63,948 nt of DNA from Magnetococcales bacterium (GTDB lineage Bacteria > Pseudomonadota > Magnetococcia > Magnetococcales > UBA8363), in assembly GCA_015232865.1 (NCBI GenBank), contig JADFYU010000011.1:1-63948 (forward strand), given 5' to 3'. This document shows, piece after piece, positions 35,514-45,810 of this stretch. Positions within the stretch are counted from its first letter, which is position 1. Every line of letters starts with the position of its first letter. Under the pieces are notes generated by a model. The model was not told the DNA's origin. It was given only the letters and a program-made list of their open reading frames with translations, and made no database searches. Made by a program: the position numbers and the translations under genes.

Positions 35514-37390
35514 ATACCCCCGCAAACCCCTGGTTTCTGGTTCATGATGGCCGTCTGGATGCTGAAAATCTTGAATCAATTTTCAATGGGGTAACCCTGA
35601 AACATATTGATGATCCGGCCTCGCAGTTCCCCCCGGAAAATAGCCAGGTTTTCCTGCATCTGGGTGACGAGGGGATCAAGCTGATTTTGCCTATGGCCCA
35701 GCAAAAAAACTGGGAAATCGCCCCCCTGCCCCACCCGAACAACCCCTGGACCAAAAACCGATTCGGCCTGGACAAAGAGATACGGATCAGTCGCAACCAC
35801 GCCTTTGAAACCGAAGCCACTTCTGTGCGATTGATGACCTGTAACGGACTGCCGGTCTTCTCCTCGGTGGTGGTCGGAGAGGCGTTGACCCTGGATAACC
35901 AAGATGAGGCCAGCTCCCGCTGGAGTGTTTTCAAAGGGCTGGTGGACGGCATCAACAAACTGATACCGGTCCGTTTTACCGTGACGACGGCCAAAGAACA
36001 AAAATTTATCACCGCCGGAATCGGCCTGATCGCCCTGACCGGACCGGGTCATCCGTTTTTGGGGCGCAACCTTGAAGCTCTGGTGACCCAGGATAAAAGC
36101 CGGTTTTCCGTCCTGGCCCTGGCCCCTCGCAGCGGCCTGGAATATTTGAGTCTGCTGATCCGAATTATATTTGTTCGCTCGCTCAGACTGCGAAAATTGC
36201 CCACCTCAGTCGGATTGATCAGCAGCGGACGCATTGTCGTCGATGCGGGAAAAGAGTTGGAATATATGGTGGACGGTCTGCCCATGACCGACAAAAAATT
36301 GGAGATGAAACTCTCCGACACCCCCTTGATGGTCCGGCCCGGTCCCTATTTTCCCAAACAAGATTCCACCTACATCTCTCCGGACAAGGATGTGGTCCGG
36401 GTTGCCCATCTGCCCTCTGGAGAGAGCGCCCAGATTCTCAGTAACGCCAAACGGCTGCCTTTTTTCAACCATGCCACCGAAGAAGAGTTTCGGGATCTGT
36501 TTCATTCCCTCAAAGAGGCGGCGGTTTTCTCTCGCTCTTTTCTCACCCTGATGATACTGAGCGCACTGTTAGGCGTCTTTGGCCTGTTTGCCAACTCGGC
36601 TCCGGTGCTGATCGGCGCCATGATCCTGGCGCCACTGATGGCCCCCATCATCTCCCTCTCCATGGGCTTGACCCGCAGCCAGACCAGCTTGATTTTGGAG
36701 AGCATGAAAACCCTCGCCCTGGGTATCGGAACCGCCCTGTTTTGCGCCATGGTCGCCGCCTCCCTGCTGCCTCTACGCGCCTTGACCGAAGAGATGCTCA
36801 TCCGATTATCCCCCAATCTGCTGGACCTGGGAATCGCCGTGGTATCCGGCATTGCCGGGGCCTATGCCAACGCCAAGGAGGATGTTGCCAAAAGCCTGGC
36901 CGGTGTCGCCATCGCCGTCGCGCTGGTTCCACCGCTCTGCGTCGCCGGAATCGGTCTGGGCTGGCTGGACTGGTCGGTCGTGCGCGGCGGATCGCTGCTC
37001 TTTGCGACCAACCTGGTCGGCATAACGGTAGCCGCCTCACTCACTTTCCTGGTGCTGGGCTTTGCCCCGTTTCGGCTGGCCAGAACCGGTTTGGTATTGA
37101 GTCTCTCCCTGCTGGTCGCCGTCTCCATTCCCCTCTTCTTCGCCTTTGACGAACTGATCGAAAAAAATCGGATCATGGACGAAATAACCCGAAACCAATT
37201 TTTGGTCCACGGTCACCCGATCCAGATCACGCCCCACTCGGTTCATCTGGGTGCCGAAACCCTGCTTCGCCTCCAAGCCATTTCAGGCGAACCGGTCACC
37301 AGCCAAGATATCGAGTCCATCCATGCCACCCTGGAGACTCTCCTCAACAGACCCATTGCCATCGAAATGTCCATACTGCTGCGACGATAA
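35510..37390 (+). CDS. DUF389 membrane protein with lipid-kinase-like N-terminus
   Basis: A 626-residue protein. The C-terminal part (about 335-560) is the DUF389/TIGR00341 membrane domain with about six helices and the conserved VLIGAMILAPLMAPIISLSMG and GAYANAKEDVAKSLAGVAIAVALVPPLCVAGIGL. The N-terminal 300 residues resemble the diacylglycerol kinase fold: LGDEGIKLILPMA and PLPHPNNPW stand where active kinases have GGDGT and PLGTGN, and YMVDGLPM resembles the VDGE element. The catalytic motif is thus changed and kinase activity is doubtful. Function of DUF389 is unknown. It overlaps the diguanylate cyclase gene (ATGA). Confidence 0.85.
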   Translation: MNTPANPWFLVHDGRLDAENLESIFNGVTLKHIDDPASQFPPENSQVFLHLGDEGIKLILPMAQQKNWEIAPLPHPNNPWTKNRFGLDKEIRISRNHAFETEATSVRLMTCNGLPVFSSVVVGEALTLDNQDEASSRWSVFKGLVDGINKLIPVRFTVTTAKEQKFITAGIGLIALTGPGHPFLGRNLEALVTQDKSRFSVLALAPRSGLEYLSLLIRIIFVRSLRLRKLPTSVGLISSGRIVVDAGKELEYMVDGLPMTDKKLEMKLSDTPLMVRPGPYFPKQDSTYISPDKDVVRVAHLPSGESAQILSNAKRLPFFNHATEEEFRDLFHSLKEAAVFSRSFLTLMILSALLGVFGLFANSAPVLIGAMILAPLMAPIISLSMGLTRSQTSLILESMKTLALGIGTALFCAMVAASLLPLRALTEEMLIRLSPNLLDLGIAVVSGIAGAYANAKEDVAKSLAGVAIAVALVPPLCVAGIGLGWLDWSVVRGGSLLFATNLVGITVAASLTFLVLGFAPFRLARTGLVLSLSLLVAVSIPLFFAFDELIEKNRIMDEITRNQFLVHGHPIQITPHSVHLGAETLLRLQAISGEPVTSQDIESIHATLETLLNRPIAIEMSILLRR

Positions 37391-37717
37391 AACCAACCCA
37401 TCTCGTTTTGGCCCGGCCGAGGGATTCTATGCGCCCGGTCAAACGACTGGCTAAACAGCCGAATTCAGGATGATGGAAACCCGGATGCGGACCCGCTCAA
37501 TCGGTTGATCAAAAAATGGCCGATCCATAAAAAAAAATTATGAACATTTATTCACAATAAGGGTGATTTTTTGCCTTGAATTGAGTATATTTTAGGGGGG
37601 TCAACCTAAGCTGGTTGTTCAGCCATATACCGAGATCGGCGACCCGTTTTTTTGACCGCCAGGAGGCAGTAGGTTGAGAATGATGGCTGAATCCAGCCTC
37701 AAGGAAAAGGGAAAATA
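37391..37717. other. Intergenic region before carbonic anhydrase
   Basis: The gap of 327 bases is mixed in composition. CAGCCGAATTCAGG at 37456-37469 is a degraded right arm of the palindromic element family. AAGGAAAAGGG just before 37718 is the ribosome binding site of the next gene. I see no gene. Confidence 0.45.
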
Positions 37718-38383
37718 ATGGATACGACCCTGGAAGAACTTTTTAAAAAAAATCGTGTGTGGGCGGAAAACCTGACCCGCCACAATCCCGATTTTTTTAC
37801 CCAGCTCTCTCTTCAGCAATCACCGCAAATGTTATGGATCGGCTGTTCCGATAGCCGGGTTCCGGCCAACGAAATCATCTCCAAAATGCCCGGCGAGGTG
37901 TTTGTTCATCGCAACGTCGCCAACGTCGTCATTCATACCGATCTAAACTGCCTTTCGGTTTTGCAGTATGCCATTGAAGTACTCAACATCAAACAGATCA
38001 TTGTCTGCGGACACTATGGCTGTGGAGGAGTCAAGGCGGCCATGGAGGATAAAGAGTATGGATTGATTGACAACTGGCTGCGGAACATCCGCGATATCAG
38101 CTATAAATATCGCCGACAAATTGCCGAAAAGAGCTCCAGGCAAGCACAGGTTGATCTGGTTTGTGAGTTAAACGTCAAAGAACAGGTGGCCAACGTCTGC
38201 CACACCACCATTGTTCAAAACCGCTGGAAACAGGGGCATGAACTGTCGGTTCACGGCATTATTTACAGCATTGCCGACGGTCTGTTGCAGGATCTGCACG
38301 TATCAGCTCATGGGCTGGACGATATTCACGACTCCTATCGGGTCAGCCGTCCCTTCGTCAACCGGAAGGAGCGGACCTTGTAG
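37718..38383 (+). CDS. can: Beta-class carbonic anhydrase
   Basis: A 221-residue zinc enzyme interconverting CO2 and bicarbonate. Zinc ligands are seen as Cys43 in GCSDSRVP, with the catalytic dyad Asp45 and Arg47, and His99 and Cys102 in CGHYGCGG. VFVHRNVANVV and the C-terminal VHGIIYSIADGLL are typical of the Can (YadF) type, and length agrees with E. coli Can (220). It is cytoplasmic. It is preceded by a strong ribosome binding site and stands alone between DUF389 and the histidine kinases. Confidence 0.95.
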   Translation: MDTTLEELFKKNRVWAENLTRHNPDFFTQLSLQQSPQMLWIGCSDSRVPANEIISKMPGEVFVHRNVANVVIHTDLNCLSVLQYAIEVLNIKQIIVCGHYGCGGVKAAMEDKEYGLIDNWLRNIRDISYKYRRQIAEKSSRQAQVDLVCELNVKEQVANVCHTTIVQNRWKQGHELSVHGIIYSIADGLLQDLHVSAHGLDDIHDSYRVSRPFVNRKERTL

Positions 38384-38527
38384 ATTCAAACCCTGAATTG
38401 CCGTATATGAATGGGTATGAGAGGATCAAGAGAGCGGAGTCGCGGAAAAATCGGATCGAAACAAAAATAGCAAAAGGGCTTCAAGGCCGTTTGCCAAAGC
38501 GTTGAAAACTGAACATGAGAATCTCCC

Positions 38528-41383
38528 ATGACAACATTATCCAATAAAACAGCGACAGCTTCGAAATCCAGAACCTTTGCGGATCTATTCCACAACGTCA
38601 TCACGGCCTGGATCATTCTCATTGTCTCTACCCTGGTTACCATTACCAGCTGGAATATTTCCACTCAGTATGTCACCAAACGCTCCAACGACCGTTTTGA
38701 CTACAAGGTGGAAGAGGCTCGTCTAGGCATTGTCAAACGTATGCAGGAGTATGAGCAGGTTCTCAGAGGCGGGGTCGGGCTGTTCAAATCCAGCGAGGAG
38801 ATTACTCGTCAGGAGTGGCGTGCCTATGTGGAGACACTCAATATCGACACCTATTGGCCCGGCATCCAGGGCTTCGGCTTTGCTCGAATGATCTCCCCCG
38901 AAAATCTGGCCTCCCACGAGAAAAAAATCCGCCAGGAGGGGTTTCCCGACTATGCCGTCAAGCCGAAAGGCGAACGGGATCTGTACAGTGCCATCATCTT
39001 TCTCGAACCCTTCGATTATCGCAACAAACGGGCTTTCGGCTACGACATGTTTTCCAACCCGATCCGCCGGGCTGCCATGGAGCTGGCCCGAGACAGTGGG
39101 CAGGCGGCGGTATCAGGTCGGGTGACCCTGGTTCAAGAGACCGACCAGGATGTTCAAGCCGGATTTCTCATGTATCTGCCGCTCTATCAAAAAGGGGCCG
39201 CCGTGGCCTCTGTGGAAGAACGACGGGGTGCCTTGGAAGGATTCGTCTACAGCCCGTTTCGCATGAAGGATCTGCTCAACGGCATCCTGGGTCATGGCGA
39301 CCCCGATCTTGAATTCCAGATTTTTGATGGTGACTCCCCTGCATCAGCCAATCTTTTGTATTCGACTTTGCCCGCAAAAGTCTGGACCGAACGGAGCGCC
39401 CGCTCCCTGCACGCCGCCAATTCACGGATCACCCTGGCTGGACGCACCTGGACAACCCGCTTTCAAAGTCGGCCCAAATTTGAACAGGAGATGGAGAGCA
39501 GCCAACCCCTGATCATCGCCGTTCTCGGCATGACGGTGGATGTGCTGCTTTTTCTGGTTTTGATGTCACTCTCCAGCCAAAGGGATCGCATCCAGACCGA
39601 GGCCAGACGCATTGGGCTGGAGTTGAATGCCGCCGAATCCCATTCACGGGTACTGGCTGAAGAGGCCAACCGAGCCAAAAGTGAATTTTTGGCCAACATG
39701 TCACATGAGTTGAGAACCCCTCTCAACAGCATGTTGATTCTCTCTAAAATCCTGGCTCAAAATGAGGGCGGCAACCTGACAAACATCCAGATCACCTCCG
39801 CCGAGGTGATCCATGCCAGCGGAACCGATCTGCTCCGTCTGATCAATGATATTTTGGACCTCTCAAAAATTGAGGTCGGGCGTATGGATATCCTGATTGA
39901 CGAGATGCCGCTGGATCAGTTTGCCCGCAATATTGAACGGATGTTTAAACCCCTCGCCGAAAATAAAGGGCTGGAATTCCGTATCACAATCGATCCGGGT
40001 CTGGATGAGACCATCAACACCGATTGGGCCAAGATCGAACAGATTATTCGCAACTTTCTCTCCAATGCGATCAAATTTACCGCCCATGGTCATGTCCAGC
40101 TTCGAATTTCCAAACCGGACGACACCATCTCACTGCACAACCCGGCTCTTCATCACAATAATACAATCGTCATGACGGTTCAAGACAGCGGCATTGGAAT
40201 TTCACCGGATAAACAGGATTGGATTTTTGAGGCATTCCGGCAGGGTGACGGCACAACCAGCCGGCAATATGGCGGTACCGGGCTGGGACTGTCTATCTCA
40301 CGAAAATTGGCAACGCTATTGGGGTGCGAAATTCAATTGGAGAGTCAGGAAGGAAAAGGATCGGCTTTTTCACTCTACATTCCATTGGATTTTTCATTGG
40401 TAAGAGGGGAAAACCAGAGAGAAAACCGGGTTGGACCGGCCAAGCCGACCTCAAAAGTCTTGAAAATGAACAAAGATGATTTTTACTTTGGCAGCCAGAC
40501 CGTTTTGATCGTCGATGATGACGAACGCAACATTTTTGCTTTAAAACAAGCTCTCAAGCCATATGTTGGCCAGATATTGATCGCCAGAAACGGTCAGGAG
40601 GCTCTGCAAGTCTTGGCCGAACAGGCGGATATCGTTGATTTGGTCCTCATGGACATCATGATGCCGATCATGGATGGTTTTAAGGCAATACAGGCCATTC
40701 GTAAACAAGTTCGATTCCACGATTTGCCCATATTGGCTTTGACCGCCAAGGCCAGATCCGAGGACCGGGAAAAATGTCTGAGATTCGGAGCCAACGACTT
40801 TCTGGCCAAACCCGTCGATCACCAAGATTTACTGGTCGCCCTATCGAACTGGCTGAACAATAGCGCCCGGCCCGGTCGGACAGGGACGCGCGTCGCTGCG
40901 GGTGAAATCGGATCGACCATGGTGAAAAGTGATCAGAACACCCGGTCCATTCTTTCCTGGCCGGGAACTCCAATCAAAGTGTTGATTGTGGATGACGATA
41001 TGCGCAACACGTTTTCAATGGCGCAGCTTCTTCAACAAAAAGGGGCGCGCACCGTCATGGCCAAGGATGGGGTCAAGGCTCTCATGCAGTTGGAAAAACA
41101 TCCAGATATCAGCATCGTCCTCATGGATGTCAACATGCCAAACATGGGTGGGCTGGAAACAACAAAAAAAATTCGGGAAAACCCGATTTTCAAAGATCTT
41201 CCCATTATAGCCATAACGGGAACAGCCACGCCGGACGACCAGGTAAAATGTTTACAGTTCGGTATGAACGCCTACATCGCCAAGCCTGTTGATGTGGATG
41301 TGCTGCTGGATAAAATTTCAGAATTGCTGAACATTCATTCGGAGAGCAACAACTCGTTTTCCGATACCGCAGGAGGTGAATGA
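38528..41383 (+). CDS. CHASE-domain hybrid histidine kinase with two receiver domains
   Basis: A 951-residue membrane sensor kinase. One helix (about residues 22-44) leads to a periplasmic CHASE domain (about 80-290, with YVETLNIDTYWPGIQGFGFARM), then a second helix near 325-345. The HisKA domain has His393 in NMSHELRTPLN. The ATPase domain shows NFLSNAIKFT, DSGIGISPDK and GGTGLGLSIS. Two receivers follow, with phospho-acceptor Asp709 (LMDIMMP) and Asp867 (LMDVNMP). The ligand is unknown; CHASE domains commonly bind small extracellular molecules. The stop overlaps the next kinase gene, implying joint expression. Confidence 0.93.
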   Translation: MTTLSNKTATASKSRTFADLFHNVITAWIILIVSTLVTITSWNISTQYVTKRSNDRFDYKVEEARLGIVKRMQEYEQVLRGGVGLFKSSEEITRQEWRAYVETLNIDTYWPGIQGFGFARMISPENLASHEKKIRQEGFPDYAVKPKGERDLYSAIIFLEPFDYRNKRAFGYDMFSNPIRRAAMELARDSGQAAVSGRVTLVQETDQDVQAGFLMYLPLYQKGAAVASVEERRGALEGFVYSPFRMKDLLNGILGHGDPDLEFQIFDGDSPASANLLYSTLPAKVWTERSARSLHAANSRITLAGRTWTTRFQSRPKFEQEMESSQPLIIAVLGMTVDVLLFLVLMSLSSQRDRIQTEARRIGLELNAAESHSRVLAEEANRAKSEFLANMSHELRTPLNSMLILSKILAQNEGGNLTNIQITSAEVIHASGTDLLRLINDILDLSKIEVGRMDILIDEMPLDQFARNIERMFKPLAENKGLEFRITIDPGLDETINTDWAKIEQIIRNFLSNAIKFTAHGHVQLRISKPDDTISLHNPALHHNNTIVMTVQDSGIGISPDKQDWIFEAFRQGDGTTSRQYGGTGLGLSISRKLATLLGCEIQLESQEGKGSAFSLYIPLDFSLVRGENQRENRVGPAKPTSKVLKMNKDDFYFGSQTVLIVDDDERNIFALKQALKPYVGQILIARNGQEALQVLAEQADIVDLVLMDIMMPIMDGFKAIQAIRKQVRFHDLPILALTAKARSEDREKCLRFGANDFLAKPVDHQDLLVALSNWLNNSARPGRTGTRVAAGEIGSTMVKSDQNTRSILSWPGTPIKVLIVDDDMRNTFSMAQLLQQKGARTVMAKDGVKALMQLEKHPDISIVLMDVNMPNMGGLETTKKIRENPIFKDLPIIAITGTATPDDQVKCLQFGMNAYIAKPVDVDVLLDKISELLNIHSESNNSFSDTAGGE

Positions 41384-44300
41384 TGAACAAGCCCGCCCTT
41401 CCCAAAATATTGATTATTGACGACCTGCCGGCCAACCTCCTATCTCTGCGTCAACTGCTCTCCCAGGTAGAGGCGGAAATAGTCGAGGCATCCTCCGGCA
41501 ACGATGCCCTCTCGCTACTGATCGAGCATGAGTTTGCCCTGCTGCTTTTGGATGTGGATATGCCGATCATTGACGGTTATGAAGTGGCTCGCATGACCAA
41601 GGCTGTCCAAGAGACCTCCCACGTTCCAATCATTTTTCTGACAGCAGCCTTCAAAGATGACGCCCATCGGCTCATGGGATATGAATCTGGCGGGGTGGAT
41701 TACCTAGAAAAGCCGATCAACGAACAAATTCTTCTTTCTAAAGTGCATGTTTTCCTGGAATTGTATCTCAAAAACAAGCGGATTCTGGACCTGAATCGTG
41801 AACTTGAGGCCAGAATTGCCAAACAGGTCAAAACAGAAGCGGCCCTGCGTGAAAGCGAAGAACGGTATCACGATCTCTACGACAACGCCCCGGACATGTA
41901 TGTATCGGTTTTACCGGAATCGGCATTGATCAGGGAGTGCAACCAGACACTCTGCAATAAATTGGGCTATTCCAAGAATGAAATAATAGGTCGGCCTATT
42001 TTTGATCTCTATCACCCAGAGTGCATACAGGCGGTAAACACGGCGTTTCAATCATTCATTTCCACCGGCAGTGTCGACAATGCCGAACTGATCCTGATGA
42101 AAAAAGACGGCAGCCAAATTCCCGTTATCCTCAATGTTTCCGCTGCTTATGATCAAGACGGCAACATTTTACACAGTCGCTCCTCCTGGCGGGATATTTC
42201 TGATCAAAAAGAGGCCGGAAAACAGATCAAAATACTTCAACAGGCCGTTGAACAAAGCCCGACCTCCATCGTTATCACCGATGTCGATGGAAATATTGAA
42301 TATGTAAACCCAAAGTTTTCAACAATCACAGGATATTCATCGGAAGAGATCGTTGGCCAGAATCCCCGAATCCTAAAGAGTGGTCACACCACCGAGGCCG
42401 AGTATGAAAAACTCTGGCAGGTGATTCTATCGGGCCAGGAGTGGCATGGAGAGTTTCTGAACGAAAGAAAAGACGGAACACGCTACTGGGAGAATGTTTC
42501 CATCTCCCCGGTTCAAAATGACCGTGGAACCATCACCCACTTTGTAGCCGTCAAAGAGGACGTTACCCTGCGTCGAATCAACGATCAGCGTCTGCAAATG
42601 GCCATGCAAGCCAGTAATGATGGAATTTGGGACTATACCATTAAAACGGGTGAATGCTTTTTCAGCCCCCGATGGGCGGCCATGTTGGATCTGGATCATC
42701 AAACTGTAAAACCCCATATCAAGAGCTGGAAAGAGCGCATTCACCCCGATGACCAGGCCACAGTCGAACGCAGCATGGAGGCTATCATGATCGGAAATAC
42801 AGAGGAGTTACAGCTTGAATATCGGATGAGAAGAGGCTCCGGTGATTGGCTGTGGATGCGCACCAAGGGTAAAATTACCGAGCGGGATCTGGCCGGAGAA
42901 CCCCTTCGCATCGTCGGTACGCAATCCAACATAACCCATGAAAAACAATGGCTTGAAACACTCAAACAGAGCAACAAGGAGTTACAGATCAGCGAAGAGA
43001 ATTACCGGAGTCTGGTCAGCAATGTTCCGGGCGTGGTTTATCGGTGCGCCTTGGATTCTGATTGGACCATGCAATTCATCAGCAAGGCTGTTTTTGACCT
43101 GAGCGGATATCATGCCCAAGAGTTCATTGGAAACCATCGTCGCAGCTATGCCAGTATTATTTACCCGGAAGATCGGGACCATGTGGAACAAACCATTCAA
43201 TCGGCAATCCAGGAGCAAAGATCGTTTGATCTCGAATACCGTATCATCCATAACGACGGCACAATCCATTGGGTGTATGAACGAGGATGCAGCGCACCGG
43301 ACCGAGTTGGTGAACGGAGATTGTTGGAAGGGGTCATCGTCAATATCACCCTTCGCAAAAAAGCCGAATTGTCGGTCAACAAGGCCTTCAATACCCAGAG
43401 AGTAATCAGCAATCTTCTGGAAATCTCCCTGACACCACAGCCTCTGCCGGTACAGTTAGAAAAGGCGTTGTCTCTGATTCTTCAGATCGAGGCGTTTTCC
43501 AAGAAAGCCAAAGGGGCCATTTTTTTGTTGCAACCCCAGACAGAGGAGTTGGTGATGATCACCCAGGTCGGGTTTGATGATCCCCTTCTTCAACGATGCG
43601 CCCGAGTTTCAATCGGCACCTGCCTTTGTGGACAAGCCGTTGCCCAACAGACAACCATTTTTTCCAGAAATGTGGACGAAAGACACGAAATCGACTACGA
43701 AGGGATGGAAGATCATGGGCACTATTGTGTTCCCATCAAGGCTGACAATCAACCCATCGGGGTTCTCTGTCTATACACCGACCCGAACGTTGAATGGGAT
43801 GAACAAGTACTCGAAACGCTTCTGACGGTTACCAACACCTTGTCCAGCATTATCCAACGCAGTCAGCTTGATGAACGCTTACATCAGGCAAAAATTCAGG
43901 CCGAGCAGGCCACTCGGTCAAAAAGCCGATTCTTGGCAGCCATGAGTCACGATATCCGCACCCCCATGAACGCGATTCTCGGCATGGGCGAAGTGCTCGA
44001 TGATAGTGGATTAAACCCGGTTCAGAGCAAGGCCCTCCGGGTCTTGACACATGCCGGCGAAAACCTGCTGGCTTTGATCAATGATATTCTCGATCTATCC
44101 AAAGTGGAAGCCGGTCAGTTACAACTGGAAAATATCTCGTTTGTTCTGAAGGAGCTGGTCGAAGGAACCTGTCAGATCCTCTACCAAAAAGCCGTTGCCA
44201 ATGCCATTGGCTTTCATCTGAATATTCATCCCGACTGCCCACATCGGGTCATGGGAGACCCCCAACGAATCCGCCAGGTTTTGCTCAACCTTTTGGGAAA

Positions 44301-45462
44301 TGCCCTGAAATTCACCCAAAAAGGAGAGATCATCCTGACCGTCAATCCGCTACAGGGCGATCTTGTTCAGTTTAGCGTTTCGGATACCGGCATCGGCATT
44401 TCAGGAGATCAGCTGGAACAGATCTTCAACCCTTTTGTTCAGGCCGAAAGCTCCACCACACGGCGATTTGGCGGCACCGGACTTGGGCTCTCCATCTGCT
44501 CCCAATTGATCCAAATAATGGGCGGCCAGATTCAGGTCGAGAGCGCGGTCGGAAAAGGGAGCCGGTTTCTTTTTACCATTCCTCTTCCCCACTCAACGGA
44601 CACATCTCCTGCGACAGCAGGCTCCTTGCGGCCAGAAAAAAAATGCTATTGCAAAAAGGGACAGGCGACCGGCGATATGGCACTCAAAATCCTGATTGCA
44701 GACGACGCCAAAGATAACCTGGAAGTCATCTCCGCTTTTCTCAGCGACACGCCCCACCATCTGCGAATGGTTGCCAATGGTGAAGAGGCGACGAGAGCCT
44801 TCAAATCCGAACCGTTCGATATCGTTTTGATGGATATGCACATGCCGATTTTAGATGGCTTCCAGGCAACCGCCCAAATTCGCTCCTGGGAAACAGAGCA
44901 GGGACAACCCCCGACCCCGATTGTCGCACTGACCGCCAATGCCATGCGAGAAGATATGGAAAAAACGGCGGCTTTTGGTTGCGATGTTCACCTCTCAAAA
45001 CCGGTCAGAAAAGCACGCCTGTTGGAGGTTATCCGAGAATTATCGCCAAAGAAGAAGCGACTCCAAGCACTAAGAAGTCAGCAGAGATCGAGACCCGGAA
45101 GCGACATTCAGACAGGCCAGAACCATTGCATTCTCAACAAAAAAACAGTGGAACAACTCAGCAAGGATATGGGCGGCAATATTGATTTTTTGGTCAATAA
45201 ATTTCTGGAACTCCTGCCAGAGTGCATTCAAGCCATTACCGATGCCATCGAGCAAGGCAACACAGACATGCTTGAGCAAAAGGCCCATTGCTTGAGAGGT
45301 GGTGCCCGGACCCTTGGTGCCAACCATTTGGCAGGCCTATGCGGTAAACTGGAGCAGATGGGAAAAGAAAACAATTTGGACGGCACCCACACTTTGGCCA
45401 GCAAACTAGAGGGAGTTGGAGAGCTGACAGCAATGGCGTTGAGAGAGATTCAGATCAGATGA
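41383..45462 (+). CDS. Multi-PAS hybrid histidine kinase with GAF, receivers and Hpt
   Basis: A 1359-residue soluble kinase with no clear membrane helix. Order: receiver (Asp57 in LLDVDMP), coiled coil, four PAS domains (about 150-670, the third and fourth with PAC-type sequence), GAF (about 680-835), HisKA (His856 in AMSHDIRTPMN), ATPase (DTGIGISGDQ, GGTGLGLSIC), receiver (Asp1151 in LMDMHMP) and an Hpt domain with His1302 in KAHCLRGGARTLGA. All phosphorelay residues are intact. The ATG at 41383 sits six bases after AGGAGG; an in-frame ATG at 41380 is only three. A TGATG overlap joins it to the CHASE kinase, so the two may form one relay. Confidence 0.93.
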   Translation: MNKPALPKILIIDDLPANLLSLRQLLSQVEAEIVEASSGNDALSLLIEHEFALLLLDVDMPIIDGYEVARMTKAVQETSHVPIIFLTAAFKDDAHRLMGYESGGVDYLEKPINEQILLSKVHVFLELYLKNKRILDLNRELEARIAKQVKTEAALRESEERYHDLYDNAPDMYVSVLPESALIRECNQTLCNKLGYSKNEIIGRPIFDLYHPECIQAVNTAFQSFISTGSVDNAELILMKKDGSQIPVILNVSAAYDQDGNILHSRSSWRDISDQKEAGKQIKILQQAVEQSPTSIVITDVDGNIEYVNPKFSTITGYSSEEIVGQNPRILKSGHTTEAEYEKLWQVILSGQEWHGEFLNERKDGTRYWENVSISPVQNDRGTITHFVAVKEDVTLRRINDQRLQMAMQASNDGIWDYTIKTGECFFSPRWAAMLDLDHQTVKPHIKSWKERIHPDDQATVERSMEAIMIGNTEELQLEYRMRRGSGDWLWMRTKGKITERDLAGEPLRIVGTQSNITHEKQWLETLKQSNKELQISEENYRSLVSNVPGVVYRCALDSDWTMQFISKAVFDLSGYHAQEFIGNHRRSYASIIYPEDRDHVEQTIQSAIQEQRSFDLEYRIIHNDGTIHWVYERGCSAPDRVGERRLLEGVIVNITLRKKAELSVNKAFNTQRVISNLLEISLTPQPLPVQLEKALSLILQIEAFSKKAKGAIFLLQPQTEELVMITQVGFDDPLLQRCARVSIGTCLCGQAVAQQTTIFSRNVDERHEIDYEGMEDHGHYCVPIKADNQPIGVLCLYTDPNVEWDEQVLETLLTVTNTLSSIIQRSQLDERLHQAKIQAEQATRSKSRFLAAMSHDIRTPMNAILGMGEVLDDSGLNPVQSKALRVLTHAGENLLALINDILDLSKVEAGQLQLENISFVLKELVEGTCQILYQKAVANAIGFHLNIHPDCPHRVMGDPQRIRQVLLNLLGNALKFTQKGEIILTVNPLQGDLVQFSVSDTGIGISGDQLEQIFNPFVQAESSTTRRFGGTGLGLSICSQLIQIMGGQIQVESAVGKGSRFLFTIPLPHSTDTSPATAGSLRPEKKCYCKKGQATGDMALKILIADDAKDNLEVISAFLSDTPHHLRMVANGEEATRAFKSEPFDIVLMDMHMPILDGFQATAQIRSWETEQGQPPTPIVALTANAMREDMEKTAAFGCDVHLSKPVRKARLLEVIRELSPKKKRLQALRSQQRSRPGSDIQTGQNHCILNKKTVEQLSKDMGGNIDFLVNKFLELLPECIQAITDAIEQGNTDMLEQKAHCLRGGARTLGANHLAGLCGKLEQMGKENNLDGTHTLASKLEGVGELTAMALREIQIR

Positions 45463-45515
45463 ACCGAGAAAATGTACCGTAATTGTGCCACAGATCGTAC
45501 CGAAACAGGGAAATT

Positions 45516-45791
45516 TTAGAGCAGACTTTCAACATCTTTGGAAGAGTGCAGCTCCCGGATAATCTCCACCCCATTTTTTGAAGGACGATAGAAAATCAGA
45601 TAACGACCAACCGGGAACATGTGAAGATTTTGATAATGATCCCGACAAATCCCAACTCCAGGCGATTGAGCCAGCAAACTACATTTAGCCTGGATTAGCT
45701 CCAGCGTCTTTTTTGCTGCCAGTGGGTTATCCTCTGCAAAATATGCCCGGATATCCAAAAGATCATTCCTGGCCGGAGGAGTCATCAACAC
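45516..45791 (-). CDS. ParE/RelE-family toxin, start region disrupted
   Basis: A 91-residue toxin of the ParE/RelE fold. Recognisable are MTPPARNDLLDIRAYFAEDNP at the N-terminus, LAQSPGVGI and the C-terminal MFPVGRYLIFYRP and VEIIRELHSS. Family members inhibit gyrase (ParE) or cut mRNA (RelE); this looks ParE-like. Start candidates are GTG (45791) and ATG (45785), with no ribosome binding site. The sequence just upstream is a palindromic element, not the antitoxin gene. Normally such genes overlap or nearly touch. Toxin translation may therefore be reduced; the gene body itself looks intact. Confidence 0.82.
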   Translation of the reverse strand: MLMTPPARNDLLDIRAYFAEDNPLAAKKTLELIQAKCSLLAQSPGVGICRDHYQNLHMFPVGRYLIFYRPSKNGVEIIRELHSSKDVESLL

Positions 45792-45810
45792 TTTAAGCTT
45801 TGATTGCTTC

